Of a DNA stretch of 64,000 bases, positions 9,300 through 21,342 are shown piece after piece. The DNA comes from Hofstenia miamia (lineage: Eukaryota; Xenacoelomorpha; Acoela). The stretch's first letter is position 1. Every line of letters starts with the position of its first letter. The position numbers and the translations under genes are program-made. The notes beneath the pieces were generated by a model. That model ran no database searches and had not been told where the DNA came from. It saw only the letters and a program-made list of their open reading frames with translations. The stretch spans positions 912,969-976,968 of the forward strand of contig SCFE01000092.1 of the NCBI GenBank assembly GCA_004352715.1, written 5' to 3'.

Positions 9300-9402
9300 A
9301 ATAATTATAACTTTAACGCTAACTCCAAACCTACCTCTAACTATATCCCTGACCCTAAACAGAACAAGCTAAATTAAACCCTACTCCTAACCTAACATAC
9401 TA
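9300..9402. repeat. Degenerate CCTAAC-like repeat tract
   Basis: A C/A/T-only stretch with irregular repeats such as CTAACTCC, CCTACCTCTAACT, CCTGACCCTAAAC, CCTACTCCTAACCTAAC. It resembles decayed telomere-like or simple-sequence repeat. The flanks up to 10230 show nothing recognisable. Confidence 0.45.
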
Positions 9403-10249
9403 TGTTCTTCATCATGATAGAACCGGTTCAATGAAAACATTCATTTTGAATCATGTAAACAAAGCAAAGTAAAGGCTTTTTAGCAGGCTTTGAAACAAAG
9501 TAACTACGTGAAAATATTTGATGGAAAAGGCGCTGTTGATTGAATAAACATTGCCAAATTTTATAATTGCATGTCATGTCCTCATTATTCTAAAAATAGC
9601 CTACATCTTAATGAAAGGTTGAATTTAAGACAATGTCGACAAATATGTCAACAACATTTCCTATATCAAGTAAACCAGTTTTATAAAAATTATTCAGTAT
9701 TGTTCAATCGCATATAACATTCTTGGTTACTCAATTTTATAATTTGTCTTTTTCTTGAACCAAATCACGCGATCAATATAAGTTATAATCACTTTAAATT
9801 GTATAGCTCATTCTGATGCCATAATTTTTTAATATCTTCTCATTGATATTTGTAAAAGTCCTTAATGCATTCCATAACATATAAAGAAGTCATTTTACAA
9901 GCGAGAGTCATTTCGACTACAAAATGAGTGAATTTTTATTTCATTATCCCTATCAAAATTCTAGAATAATGTTCTGTGTATTCTTGAGATTTATGTACGG
10001 ATGGTTGAGTTTGTCCATATGTTTTCACATTTTCTACAATAAGTTAAATGATAATAATCATTATTTTCAGTTAAAACAGTTTTAAGGTCTTATGTTTGAA
10101 AATAGCTTTCCTATTATTCAGAAACATTGATTATTTAATGCTTATCATGCTTTTAGATTAACTTTAGCAAAGGAAATCATGTATGCATTGCAAAGTCACA
10201 GATGAAATAGCAGAATCGATCTTTTTTTAGATTACTCATATCATTTATT

Positions 10250-10705
10250 GTGCCTTTGTCAAAAACATCTTTTACCATATCCCCCATACAAAGTGTTGAC
10301 AGGGATTGATGTTAGGAGAAAAGGGTGACCATTTTTTATTAAAATGAAATGTTGCCTGCAATAATTTGCGAATATTCAAAGCAGTATGCGGTGCAGCACA
10401 TCTTATTGAAAAACGGTCCTGCTAAATTTTTTTATTTTTCAGTTCCGGAATGGCATATTTTGAAATCATGTCGCAGTAATTAGTTGGTTTAAAATTTGTT
10501 GAAGATTTTGAGTAAGAATTTTGCCTTGAAACTTACCCAATCTATCTATTTTGGTGAATTCAGCGGCAATTGTGCTTGGTTTGTGTGTGAGTGATGACAT
10601 CCCCAAGTAATGTTGTTATGTGTGTTCATTTGCCCGTGTAAATGTAAATGAAGGAGACATTCATCAGTCCAAAGCGTATTGTCAGAAAATCCTTCATTAT
10701 TGTTA
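10250..10705 (-). pseudogene. Mariner-like (IS630-related) transposase relic
   Basis: Read on the minus strand, near 10690 the frame gives FSDNTLWTDECLLHLHLHG, which aligns with the W-(S/T)-D-E-A-H-F motif around the first catalytic Asp of this class. Further on, near 10400, come RFSIRCAAPHTALNIRKLLQ and SPNINPCQHFVWG, which match the D-G-A-x-P-H-(Y/T) and S-P-D-I-N-P-C-D-F-F-x-W-G blocks. The second catalytic Asp position and several codons are lost, and a TAG precedes it. Clearly dead. Confidence 0.65.
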
Positions 10706-10709
10706 CATT

Positions 10710-11890
10710 TCTGAAAAAAACAGTCTTTTGATATGCTTTCATTTTGATATGAAGTTAATATAAAGCACAGGCATCAGACATTGACTTTTATATGGTTATA
10801 AATTTTAAATATATTCCTGAAAATTTTAAAAATTGAAATTTTATTGATGAACTTACCAAGCACAACATAATTTTTTTGAGGTAAATCAAGTTGCAAGTCT
10901 TAACATTCCTCATTTTAATTTGAAAAAAATTGTCAAAACAGCATGTAAGCAGTATTCTGATAAAGCAGTAATTCATTTTGCAAGTCAACAGCCATATGAT
11001 TTGTAATTGCATGTATATGTGTAGCAACACTAATTTTAACTTTCAATAAATCGTAAATATAAATGTATTTTGTTACATGTTTTTAGAAATGATTCTGCTA
11101 AATATAGAAACTCCAATAAAACTGTTCCTGCAAAAAGAGTGGGCAAGAAAGAATAAAAAATTTGTAAATTATGTATTTTATTTTATTGCCATATTTATAT
11201 TTTTATTTTTAAAAATACAATTTTCAATATATGAAGCATTCCTACTGTATGAGCACATTCTGATATAAAGTTTTTTGTTTTTCCACTTTGTGAACCAGAG
11301 CATTAATATATGCTATGTGTTTTTATCAATTAATGTTCTGAGTAATTAAGACGGGCAGAAGGACGTCCCTATGGGACACCCCGAAGTTCTTGTAACACCT
11401 ATGAATATTTTCCATGAGGGAATGTTTTCCATGACGAATTGTTTTGACAAAATTAAATTGGGCAAATGCATTTTTAGACAATTTCTTTGAACCAATGTGA
11501 TTGATCTTGATTTTAAACTGATATTTTTGATGGCAAGTTTCACTTAAGACGTGTTTATTGCAACAATGTTTTAAATATGCAACACTATGCTTTAAGTAAA
11601 ACCATTCATAAATCTAAAATTAAATATTTTAAATGAGAAAAAACTTGAAAATGGTGCATTCTTTGTATCAGAACATGCTTCTAAGTACATTAATATTGAT
11701 AAAAACAAAATATGCAAGAGGTAAAAGAACAACTATTTCTCTAGCAGTTGTGTATAAATTGTACTAAATGTAAATGCAGGCAATGTACAATAACTACAAA
11801 TGATAAAACTCAGCAGTGTTAATATATTTTTGAACTTGATGCATTTCCATTTTCATTCGAAAATATGACAACACTTTCACATTATATATA
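10710..11890. other. No recognisable gene
   Basis: Very AT-rich sequence with only short random frames. Near 11350-11390 the minus strand reads G-V-P-stop-G, like a decayed reverse-transcriptase GVPQG block, but nothing around it supports the call. Confidence 0.4.
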
Positions 11891-11935
11891 TATAATAAAA
11901 CACAACAACAATTCCTATTGCCATTTTGCGTAATA

Positions 11936-13385
11936 CAGTTCTTGATTTGATTAGGGCCTTCCAAAATTTGAATGTCATGATATATTAGGAAAATAGTTCA
12001 AAAATTTCAATTTTACGCAAAAGTATGTTTATAGAATTGATATAGATTAGGCATTTTAAAAATTTCAAAACTAAATATTAATGTATAATGTTGCGTGTTA
12101 CAAAACGGGGTGGCAAAATTTGATTGTGGCCATCAAGAGAAATCAACACTCTTAATACTTCCTTACTAAAATGAAACTTTTAGTAATCAATATTTTTCCT
12201 TTACTCAAGATAACCTTAATACATTGCTTAGGCATAGAAGATAATGATATTAATTGATTTTGAGGAATTTCATCCCAAACCTTCAAAATCGCAGTTAATT
12301 CATTTTTACGTGTACACTATTTTCCACCACCGTAAACAACCCTGGATAAATTTCCCCATAAGTTCTCGATAGGATTGAGATCTGGGGATTTCGAAATCCA
12401 GGGTAAAACATCAATTTCCATGTCTTGTAACCACAATTATTTTCGCCACTAGTATGAATAGAGGCTAAATCATGCTGAAAATGATAGCCTTCAGCACCAA
12501 ACTGGTGAATAAAAGGTACTATATACTCACTTAGAGTATGTATATAGGATCTTGATTACTGCACACCCTTCAGAATTGCCAATTGCGATTTCCCTGTGCA
12601 CTAAACGCACCCCACACTATCAAAGATCTACCTCCACACTGATAAATTAGAAAAGAATTTTAGTCCTTTCTTAAGTCATGCCAATAGTGTTTAATACCGT
12701 TTGATCCATCGAGGTTTCATTTTCCCCGTTGGACCAGACAACCCGGTTTTCCATATGAATTTTAGTCAACATTGGGGAACTTTTCATTTTCCTATCTTGT
12801 AAATCAGGGTCGCTGGAGATTATTTGTTGAATCGTTCAATTCTTGAGCCGTATTAGTACTATTAGAAGCTCTATTTGTCAGTCGGTGAAGATCCCTAGGT
12901 GTTAATTTCTTAATCCCACCACCTTTTCTCTTTACTTCAGGGAGACATTTAAAAGTTTTGAGCTGCTCTACGACTTCTTTGGATGTGTTTAGCTATTTTA
13001 TTTCTACTCATATTATCATTTTTGTACGCTAAAATAGTAATTTTTTCTTTCAAATCCTTTTTGCACATATTTTTAAGTAGAATTACAGAAAATATTGATA
13101 TTTATTAGGTAGAGCGTACATAAGTGTATCATAAATATATATATTCATTTTTTATTGTTATGTTTATTGTATTTTTGCCTATAGAGGACTTTTCTCTTGG
13201 TGGCCATAATCAAATTTTGCCACCCTATTTCGTAAAACGCAACTTTTCATGTTAATATAATTTAATTTTGAAATTTTTGAAAATATTAGTCTATATCAAT
13301 TTTATAAATATACTTTCGCGTAAAATTGAAATTTTTGAATTATTTTTCTAATATATCAAAACATGCAAACTTTGGGGTGGCACTG
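11936..13385 (-). mobile_element. Tc1/mariner element with ~190-bp inverted repeats (1450 bp)
   Basis: The first and last ~190-200 bases are inverted repeats of roughly 80% identity (blocks TTCAAAAATTTCAATTTTACG and GGTGGCAAAATTTGATT occur in both). The element is flanked by TA on both sides (11934-11935 and 13386-13387), the Tc1 target. The right end begins CAGTGCCACCCCAAAG on the minus strand; the left end is CAGT followed by about 15 extra bases and then GCCTTCCAAAATTTG. The interior holds a minus-strand transposase relic with [13 protein letters not shown] around 12340-12390, the block that carries the catalytic Glu. Inactive. Confidence 0.8.
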
Positions 13386-13442
13386 TACTGTGTGTATGTG
13401 ATTTGAACAATTCAATTTATTATCGCTTGTTAGTCCAGGATA

Positions 13443-14327
13443 CAGTACTGGCCAAGTTTGGGAGCACTTTCCAAATTTAGAATTTTTGTATTTTACACTA
13501 AAAACGCAATGTAGAAACAATATGATAACACCGGGTAGAAAGTAAATAGTTAATTCAGAAAAATTCACTAATATTTTGTATGTCCGACATTACTGGTCAA
13601 TCACAAAGCAATGCGATTTGACATTGACTCGACCAGCTTTCTACAATAATTATCAGTAATCTCTGTGCACCATACCACTTTAATTTGCTCCTTCAGATCG
13701 TCGAGAGATGTGCATTGCCGCTTCCTCAGACAGTTTTCGATGTGATGCCAGCAATTTTCTATCACGTTGAGATCTGGGAGTTTCCCGGCCAATTCTCAAA
13801 CAGCCGAAAGTCTTGTGATGCAATCGACTGTTTCACAACTTTGGCGCTGCGCCTAGATTTGCTTTGACTTCAGAAGATGAAGAGAATGGTTGATTGACGA
13901 CGTAACGGTGAATGAGACGGTCAGTCTGAGGGGTTGTCACTTTTGGTCTTCCAGACCGCTTGTGAGAGGAAAAATTTTGCAATTGCTGATAGCGAGTAAC
14001 ACTTCTGGATACCGAAGATACTGACACGCCCATTCTAACTGCTATAGCGCTATAATTTTACCCCTCCTTGTACAAGATATGAATTTGAGCACGCTTTGTT
14101 GGTGAAATTTCACTACCACGGACCATATTTCATACTATAATAATAGTGCTTTTTCAGTGAAAATGTATTGTGTGTAAATCTAAAGTTGTGTTAATTTGAT
14201 TGGCTAAATGAATCTGTTGTAAATTCTAAGAAAAAATTGGGAATTCCAGGAATTTTACGAAGTTTCCAGGAAATAGCATAAAACACGCTTTAGACAGGTT
14301 ACTGTTCCCAAAGTTTGGCCAGTACTG
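13443..14327 (-). mobile_element. Internally deleted Tc1 element (885 bp)
   Basis: The ends match as inverted repeats: CAGTACTGGCCAAGTTTGGG at 13443 and, reading in from 14327, CAGTACTGGCCAAACTTTGG. TA flanks both ends. Inside, on the minus strand, 14033-13833 encodes the helix-turn-helix part with the GRPKVTTPQTDRLI linker, and 13792-13601 encodes the LPDLNVIENCW end of the catalytic domain. The middle, with both catalytic Asp residues, is missing. It is therefore a non-autonomous deletion derivative of a family different from its neighbour at 11936. Confidence 0.85.
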
Positions 14328-14944
14328 TATTTGAAGGATTCGACTTGAGTCATTTTGACCCCGAAAAGTTTCAAATGTGTGATTGATTATCTTTATGAAA
14401 AGGGGACATAACACAGAATTCTGTTTTAGAGGGATTTACTGTTAAGTGGTGCATATTAAAATATTTTAGAAGTTGAGAGAGATTGGTTTCTAATTCACCA
14501 ATTGATGTTTCTATTTGATTATCATGTGTGTATATACACGTGTCATCAGCATACTGCACTATTCCACAATAATTGTTAAATTTCCATTTAAATCATTTAC
14601 ATTCAACGAGAAAAACAGAGTCCCTAAAATAGTACCCTGTGGAACACCTTTGTAATTTTCACCAGAGTTAAGAAATATACCATTTACATTTACTCTTTGA
14701 AAACGATTACTTAAGTAGTAGTTTACTAAATTTATACTATTAGTCGAAACCAATGTGTTATAAATTTTTAAGAACAATGTAATGATCAATAGAATCAAAT
14801 GCTTTGGACAAATCGATAGAAGCAATTGTGACAACATTGTTATTATTGAGATAAGAACTCCAATTTTCAGTAGCGCGAAGTAAAGCATGTTGTAATGACA
14901 TCAGCAAACAGAACTAGAATAAAACTAGATTAGATATCTTTATA

Positions 14945-16540
14945 TGAACATTGGCACAAGCACGTCTACTGAAGCAATTCTTTCACAATATGGGTCTTAA
15001 AAACACTCAGCTCTGATGGACTTATCTTCTGGTTTCTCAGATAAGCAAGTAACTTCAGCACGTCCATATCAGGCAAGTCCAGCATTTCGGGACTGAGATA
15101 CTGCTTCTCAATCAATATCAGTAATAGAGCCATATTATCAAACTGGTGATGTTACGAGAAAATCAGAAAGCTGAAGGTTTAGCATTTCGTTGTGTCATGT
15201 GTGACTCCTTAGTAGGTTCAGCATAATCACAATGATTTGGATGTTATACTAAAAGATATCAAAAATATATCACTGTGACTTCATTCAAACTCATTTATCA
15301 TAACTCAGTATAATTACCAAGAAAGCCATAATATTCCAATGTCAACACACTAATGATTCTCTATGTCTAGGATAAGCTATAGAGGGGTTACAATCCCTTA
15401 CCTCTGTAGTAAATGGTTGCTGATGAGATTTAAATGCTTTATTAATTTCAAACTTCATTCAATTCATTTGAGATTTTGTAAAATTAGAATGTAGTACAAT
15501 GTTGTTATTACCTGTTATTTCTGTGGTAGCCCAATCAATGGCTTGTCTCCTTTGCAGTTCAGGTAGTTTATATGAAGTATCAAATAGCTACATTATCCCT
15601 TTTAATTAAAAAAGAAGAACTCAACATGTAATTGCAATCCAGGGCAAACAATTTTTTATTAGTAGATATTAATTTTCTATGAAGGGATTTCCTTTGTTTA
15701 CTAAGCAAATAAAATGTTTATTTTGTAAACTGTTCTTATTGCGTCGAGGCTGAGTTGTTCTTAGCATGTTGCAGACTGAAGGCTGAAGATACACAGTAAT
15801 AGGGTTAGTGTAGGGTGATTTTTTTATGTTTTTCAGGTAAATTATGAAAGATACTCCAATAGCAATTCGTGAGCTAATTTAAGATACCACCATGGTAAGC
15901 TCCAAGCACGAACTTATCCATCGTTGTCAAGAAATTTGGACGCTATTTCACTTTTTGTAAAGCATGTCATGAACATGCAAATTGAACTATCGCACAAATC
16001 AATTTAGTTTTCCTCCGCTTAGTGGTGTGCAATTAAAATGATTCAAATTTCTTGAGATGTGTAATGGCAAAAAAGCCGTTATGAAAAAATAATCATACCC
16101 CACAGTTTTTTTAACTCTTTCTATATTTTGATAATTTGAAATTCAAATTACTAAATGTTGCAGAAAAAATTAATGATAAAGATTGACCAATAAAAAATGA
16201 TGCTCTCTTTAAAAGGAGAAAAATATACAGCAAAATTCATTCTCTATATAATAAAGTATTCTTTTTTCGCCAGATTTCAGTCAACTAGTTTGCAAGTGAT
16301 TCTCGTACGGTTTGAAAATATTTAACATCACAAAACAAGAGAGCATTGAGAAACATTTGTGAAAGCAAAAAAGAAAAAATTATTGGAATAGATGAAAATG
16401 ATAATTATATGAAGAGAAGAAATGAAGATAACATATGAAAAAAACAGCTGGAGCCATGCAATGCCAATCATCAAGATACTGAATCCTCTGGCCTGACACA
16501 AGCATTTAATGAACTTAATTTAAATGAAATTCCTTGCTGC
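14945..16540. other. No recognisable gene
   Basis: AT-rich sequence with no frame above 60 codons that looks like protein. I see no inverted repeats or retroelement motifs in this stretch. Confidence 0.4.
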
Positions 16541-16620
16541 CGGGCTTGTATATTCCCAATCCAATCCATTACAAAAATTCTAGAATTGTCCAATTGGAAT
16601 CCAATCAAATGCCACTCTAA
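16541..16620 (+). repeat. CCAATTGGAATCC-type motif cluster, possible hAT-like end
   Basis: Begins GGGCTTGTATATTCCCAATC and contains TCCAATTGGAATCCAATC. The same words occur at 18760-18872 in reverse arrangement. It looks like one terminus of a hAT-type element with subterminal repeats, but flanking target duplications do not match. Confidence 0.4.
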
Positions 16621-17049
16621 CTTTGAGTTTGCTAATCTAAATTTTCTTTGCATCATACATTAGATGTCTTTGATTTCAAATAATACTTATTTAAGTATAA
16701 TACACAAATTTTCTTTATGTGATTGTTATGGGTTGGATTTCGCTGGTAAAACCAGAAAAATACATAATTTCAAAGAAAACGTCAAAAATTGGAATTATTA
16801 TTACAGAATAAATGCATTGGCTGTATTTGTAGAAGTTTTGGACAACAATGAAGTTAAGATATGAGATCCTATAGTCTATCAATACCACTCTCAAAATCGG
16901 AAACCTGTCTGTTAATCTCTATTTGTTTGTTTCTAAGTGAATTTTCAGTTCTAGATTATCATAATCTCTTAGAGTCTTGTGGGAATACTCCCGTCGTTTC
17001 GAGAGGAATGCGTGAACAGGGAGTGTGACAGATTTTTTGAAATCGTGGT

Positions 17050-17910
17050 AGTAAAGGATTAAAGTTTTGAATGCATAGATGCACAGATTTAGCTCTTAAT
17101 CTTAATAATGCTAAGGTTCCGACGGTTAATAATTTTAAGTACTTAGGAGTACTTTTTGACTCGAAACTAAATTTTGAATCTCACATTAATGCTACAGTTC
17201 GAAAATTAGCTATCGGTATAAGAAATATGTCCATGATAGTAAGGCAATTACCCCCCTGTGCGATAATTCAATTTTGTCATGCATTTATAATGAGTCACCT
17301 AAATTATGCAAATATATTACTTACTGACATAAAAGATTGTTTTTTAAGAAACTTGATATCCAATTAAGCAGGCCCTAAATGTTTTAAAGAAAAATTCTTC
17401 TAGAACTAAGGACTACATTTCAAAATCTATCCTTTTCCCAAGACAGCTTGTGATTTTAAATACTATGTTGACCTTTTTTAAACTCATAATGAACCACCTT
17501 TTAATATGATTTCTCTGCCTGGTTTTATTCATAAGCAGAACTCCAGATCAAAACATTTTACATGTATTAATTAGTACCGCTATCCGAACTTGGAATTAAT
17601 TGCCTAAAGAAATAAAAAACATTGAAAAATTAAGCGTTTTTAAAAGGCAAATTAAAATTTACCTTAAGCAACAGTATATCTCAGGTAAATCATGGCTAGG
17701 ATATAAATTTTACAATTATGATTACTCAACAACCCGTACTTGAAATCTCTCATTAGTAATTTTTCCCTAGCCTGGTAGATTTATTGTATAGTTATTTGTT
17801 GTTTTGTATGTATTACGTATGATTGTATATTTTTCGACGCTATTCAGATAAATTACCAGTTATTAATTATCAATATTTATCTGAATAAAGAATATCTTAT
17901 CTTATTTCTT
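17050..17910 (+). pseudogene. CR1/Jockey-like retrotransposon, 3' end of reverse transcriptase ORF
   Basis: The frame from 17071 encodes VNNFKYLGVLFDSKLNFESH, INATVRKLAIGIRNMSMIVR and FCHAFIMSHLNYANILL, the region after the YADD motif in CR1/Jockey-type reverse transcriptases. Downstream the protein continues in broken frames (LPKEIKNIEKLSVFKRQIK near 17600). The 3' end is ATAAAGAATATCTTATCTTAT near 17884-17905, a short-repeat tail of the kind these elements carry. 5'-truncated and dead. It is the same type of element as the minus-strand copy at 11900-14940. Confidence 0.75.
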
Positions 17911-18754
17911 AGAACTAGATCATATTAGAAGGCGCTTCATCACTAGAATTTCAACATACGCAACACACTGAAGAAGAATCCAATTATTTGTAGATCTTTT
18001 TATTCGAATCCGAAGATGAAGCCTGTTTGATCGTAAGCAATGTACCATCTTGATCCCAATCAAAATATAAGATTCATATGCAAGATGCATCGGGATTCTG
18101 TTATTATGAAAACTTTGATCTCCCATCATTTTGGAAAAATTCGGATTATAAAAAACTTTGATAAGTAGCAAAATCTTATCTAACCACACAAGCTTTAGAA
18201 ACAGTTCCTGAACTAGCTCAACTGGAAATGGGATTCCTGCATATCCAAATATATAGAAACATATAAAAACTATAAAATTATAGAAAATACTATGGCCATT
18301 GACCGTTAGAAAAAGCTTAATGATTCAACGGAAGCACTATCTAATAGTGACCGGTTCTCTGAAATAATCCATGAGAGACTGAATTGTCGGTTGAACTCAA
18401 TCTACATGTAATGAGGCTTACATATATTCACACACTCGCACACACCACGTTACGAAAAACAGCTTTGCAACCTGCAAGTGATGTTTTTGTTCCATTTTTC
18501 AAAATGCTTTTTGAAACTTTTACTACTTCAATTCATTTATTGGTCTTTGGTTTGACTCTGATCTTGACCAATTTTAATATTTTTTGGCTAAGAATTCAGC
18601 TGGTTTAGACCGGTATATTTTTGCCGGCCTTAATAATTATTCTAGGCCAACTCTGTATCAGAACCATATCCAAAGCAAATATTTTAATAGTATGAGGAAT
18701 TATTGAGAAAACTAATTATTTTTATTAAAACTAATATTTTTTGCAAAATTATTC

Positions 18755-18872
18755 CAATGAAAATCCAATTGGAATCCAATGAATAGCAAATTTTGTTTGT
18801 CCGAACAATTTCAACCCAATTCCAATGTCCAATTGGAATCCAATTAGATTCCAATTCCAATGGACAAGCCTG
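18755..18872 (-). repeat. GGAATCCAATT-type motif cluster, possible hAT-like end
   Basis: Contains repeated CCAATTGGAATCCAAT and CCAATTCCAATG words and ends CCAATGGACAAGCCTG; on the minus strand the end reads CAGGCTTGTCCATTGGAATT. That fits a hAT-like terminus with subterminal repeats and pairs loosely with GGGCTTGTATATTCC at 16542. Confidence 0.45.
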
Positions 18873-19374
18873 CTCTCAACACTTAATAGTGAATACATGA
18901 AAGGATCAGATGTAATCGATTCATACAATTATTAACATCGTTTCAACCAAATCTTTTTAAGATACCCATTTGAAAGCTGGCAAAGATTTTGATAAAGAAC
19001 TTGACCGTTTGCTTTTTGTAGATAATAGTAAAAGTGCAGCGACTGCTCTGTATGCCTTTTTCTTACTTCCACCTAATAATCGAAGTTAAAGCTATACAAG
19101 AGAGGCTAAAGTAATCGGTGCTCAAGAAATTCTGCACAGCCAAAAAATTTACGAATTTAGTAACCAAGGACAAACTCAAAAGTGCAACATCATTACTTGA
19201 AAATGGAACTAAAAAATTTCCCTTAACAATTAATGATGAAATTGTTCGAGCTTTAGAATCAAAACACCCCGATGCCCAACCTTTGAATAATGATGACGCT
19301 ATTGAAGGTGACATTCAAGTTTTTCCTGGTGATATTTTTCCGAGATAACAGGAGAAACGATTAAAAAATGTGCA

Positions 19375-19989
19375 TTGCAATGCTTTGGAGGTGCAGGACC
19401 TAGCGGATTAGATAGTCTTGGAGCTAAAAGAATTTTGACATCTTCCGTATTTCGCCCACATTCTGATAATTTGTGCAATGCCTTAGCACTTTTGGCAAGA
19501 AGGCTTTCCGGTGAAAGTTTGGACCCTACCCACTTGTCTCCTTACACTGCTGGTCGCATGATCGCACTTGACAAGAATACAGGAATTGGAATTGGTGAAA
19601 TGTTTCGACGCATAACGACATATGCAGTTCTTCAAATTCTAAAGCAAAATATCATAGAATATTGTGGTCCACTGCAGACAGCTGCAGGTCACTCAGCTGG
19701 TATCGAAGCAGCTGTACATGCAATTACAGATATCTATGAAAGCGATAGCTGTGAAGCAATTTTATTTGTGGATGCAGACAATGCCTTTAACAGGTTAAAT
19801 CGAAAGCTTGCTCTAAATAATGTCAAGTATTTGTGTCCACCACTTGCACGCTTTTTACAAAATGTCTACTGTAGCCCAGCCAGACTTTCGATTGGAGACA
19901 GTGATTTTCTCAAAGGTGATGTCGCAGCAATGGCCATGTACAGCATTGCAACAATGCACTGGTATATGACAACAGAAATCCATCAGTAA
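19375..19989 (+). pseudogene. Reverse transcriptase fragment (fingers and first catalytic Asp)
   Basis: The longest intact piece of the retroelement described above, about 200 codons. It carries the LDKNTGIGIGEMFRRI and EAILFVDADNAFNRLN blocks and stops just before YADD, which lies in the next frame at 20001-20012. A one-base shift there separates the two halves of the active site. Confidence 0.75.
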
Positions 19990-20263
19990 GGCGCATATTC
20001 TACGCTGATGACGGTGCTGGTGGAGGCAATATTCAGGGTGTCTTATCATGGTGGAAGATGCTTAAGAAACGTGGACAAAAACTTGCTTACTTTCCTAAGA
20101 CATCGAAAACAGTCCTTCTTGTTAAGCCCGAACACCTGGACAAGGCTAACAAATATTTCGGCAAAGAAGGTATACTTTTCCACACAGAAAGAATAAAATA
20201 CCTAGGTGGCTTCGTGAGCACTGACCTCTACTTTACTGAACAAATGAAATCTAATGCAGAAAT

Positions 20264-20731
20264 ATGGTCAAGTTAAACACTAAGGCCTTACAAATTGCGG
20301 ATACTCAACCATATGCGGTGTATTCGTGTTTCTCGAAGAGCATCCAATTCAAATGGTCGCTTACACAAAGAGTTGCACAGACTCAATCCGAAACTTTCAG
20401 GACTCTTGAGGATAACATCAGACAAAAATCATTTCCAGAGTTTTTTGGAAACTTGACTCAATTTTTACGATTACCGACCAAATTTGGTGACCTAGGTTGT
20501 GAAGAATATGAATTTTCTAGTAAAGCTACGGAACTCTTGAAGAGCTTAATTTTATCACAATCGCACAAAATATTACCGACTACTGCAGCTGAACAGAAGA
20601 GCCTCTTGAAGATCTGTTTAAAAGAAAAACATGACAAAATCGAATCTAAGTATCAACAGATGTTAGAGAAACTGAATAGAGATCAGCACAATGCTATTAA
20701 AACAATAACACGCAAAGGTTGCTCTTCCTGA
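20264..20731 (+). pseudogene. Retroelement connection/C-terminal fragment
   Basis: About 155 codons in the retroelement that follow the YADD part. Recognisable blocks are ADTQPYAVYSCFSKSIQFKW and FGNLTQFLRLPTKFGDLGC, as in the post-RT region of this family. It then shifts frame into the Cys/His and nuclease-like region. Confidence 0.65.
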
Positions 20732-20897
20732 CCAACGGCCCTCCAATAGAAGGAGAAGGCTTCCATCTCAACAAAAGAGAGCTTAGAGATAGCATTCGTT
20801 TAAGGTATGGTATTGAACCTGCCGATATGCCTACAACATGAGTATGCAGCAAAAGATTCTCTATTGCACATGCACTCCCTTGTCCCACTGGCGGTTT

Positions 20898-21342
20898 TGT
20901 TGCAAGACGATATAATGAAATGCGTGACATACTGTCCGAAGCATTACCCGAAGTGTGCATTGATGTTAAAAAAATAACCTCATCTCCCGCAAATAACTGA
21001 ATCTTTGCTCTCTTCTTCTAATCTCACTGATGGAGCTAGACTAGACATCTCTGACGTTGGATTCTGAAGCTATGGCCAATGCACATTCTTTGATGTAAGG
21101 GTATTCAACNNNNNNNNNNNNNNNNNNNNNTGTTGCAAGACGATATAATGAAATGCGTGACATACTGTCCGAAGCATTACCCGAAGTGTGCATTGATGTT
21201 AAAAAAATAACCTCATCTCCCGCAAATAACTGAATCTTTGCTCTCTTCTTCTAATCTCACTGATGGAGCTAGACTAGACATCTCTGACGTTGGATTCTGA
21301 AGCTATGGCCAATGCACATTCTTTGATGTAAGGGTATTCAAC
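20898..21342. other. 212-bp assembly overlap around a 21-N gap
   Basis: Bases 20898-21109 and 21131-21342 are identical and flank 21 Ns. It is an unmerged contig overlap inside the retroelement, so its Cys/His and nuclease-like parts appear twice. Confidence 0.9.

Larger units (their letters stand above)
11900..14940 (-). mobile_element. CR1/Jockey-like non-LTR element, interrupted by two Tc1-family insertions
   Basis: Host element of a nested stack. On the minus strand the reverse transcriptase runs from about 14890 (TIASIDLSKAFDSIDHYIVL), through KGVPQGTILGTLFFSLNVND (near 14630) and MQYADDTCIYTH (near 14550), to VESFKY at 14330. There it is cut by an insertion; it resumes at 13442 with PGLTSDNKLNCSNHIHTV, is cut again at 13387, and resumes at 11935 with LRKMAIGI before similarity fades near 11900. 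Removing both insertions with one TA each rejoins the reading frame, matching the order VNNFKYLGVLFDSKLNF...RKLAIGIRNM of the copy at 17071. Several frameshifts show it is long dead. Confidence 0.8.

Noticed and set aside
9300-9402. Interstitial telomere
   Set aside because: Units are irregular and do not keep a fixed hexamer or pentamer register; called only a degenerate repeat.
11346-11543. Possible reverse-transcriptase GVPQG relic on the minus strand
   Set aside because: Only one short motif, with a stop in place of Gln and no flanking RT blocks.
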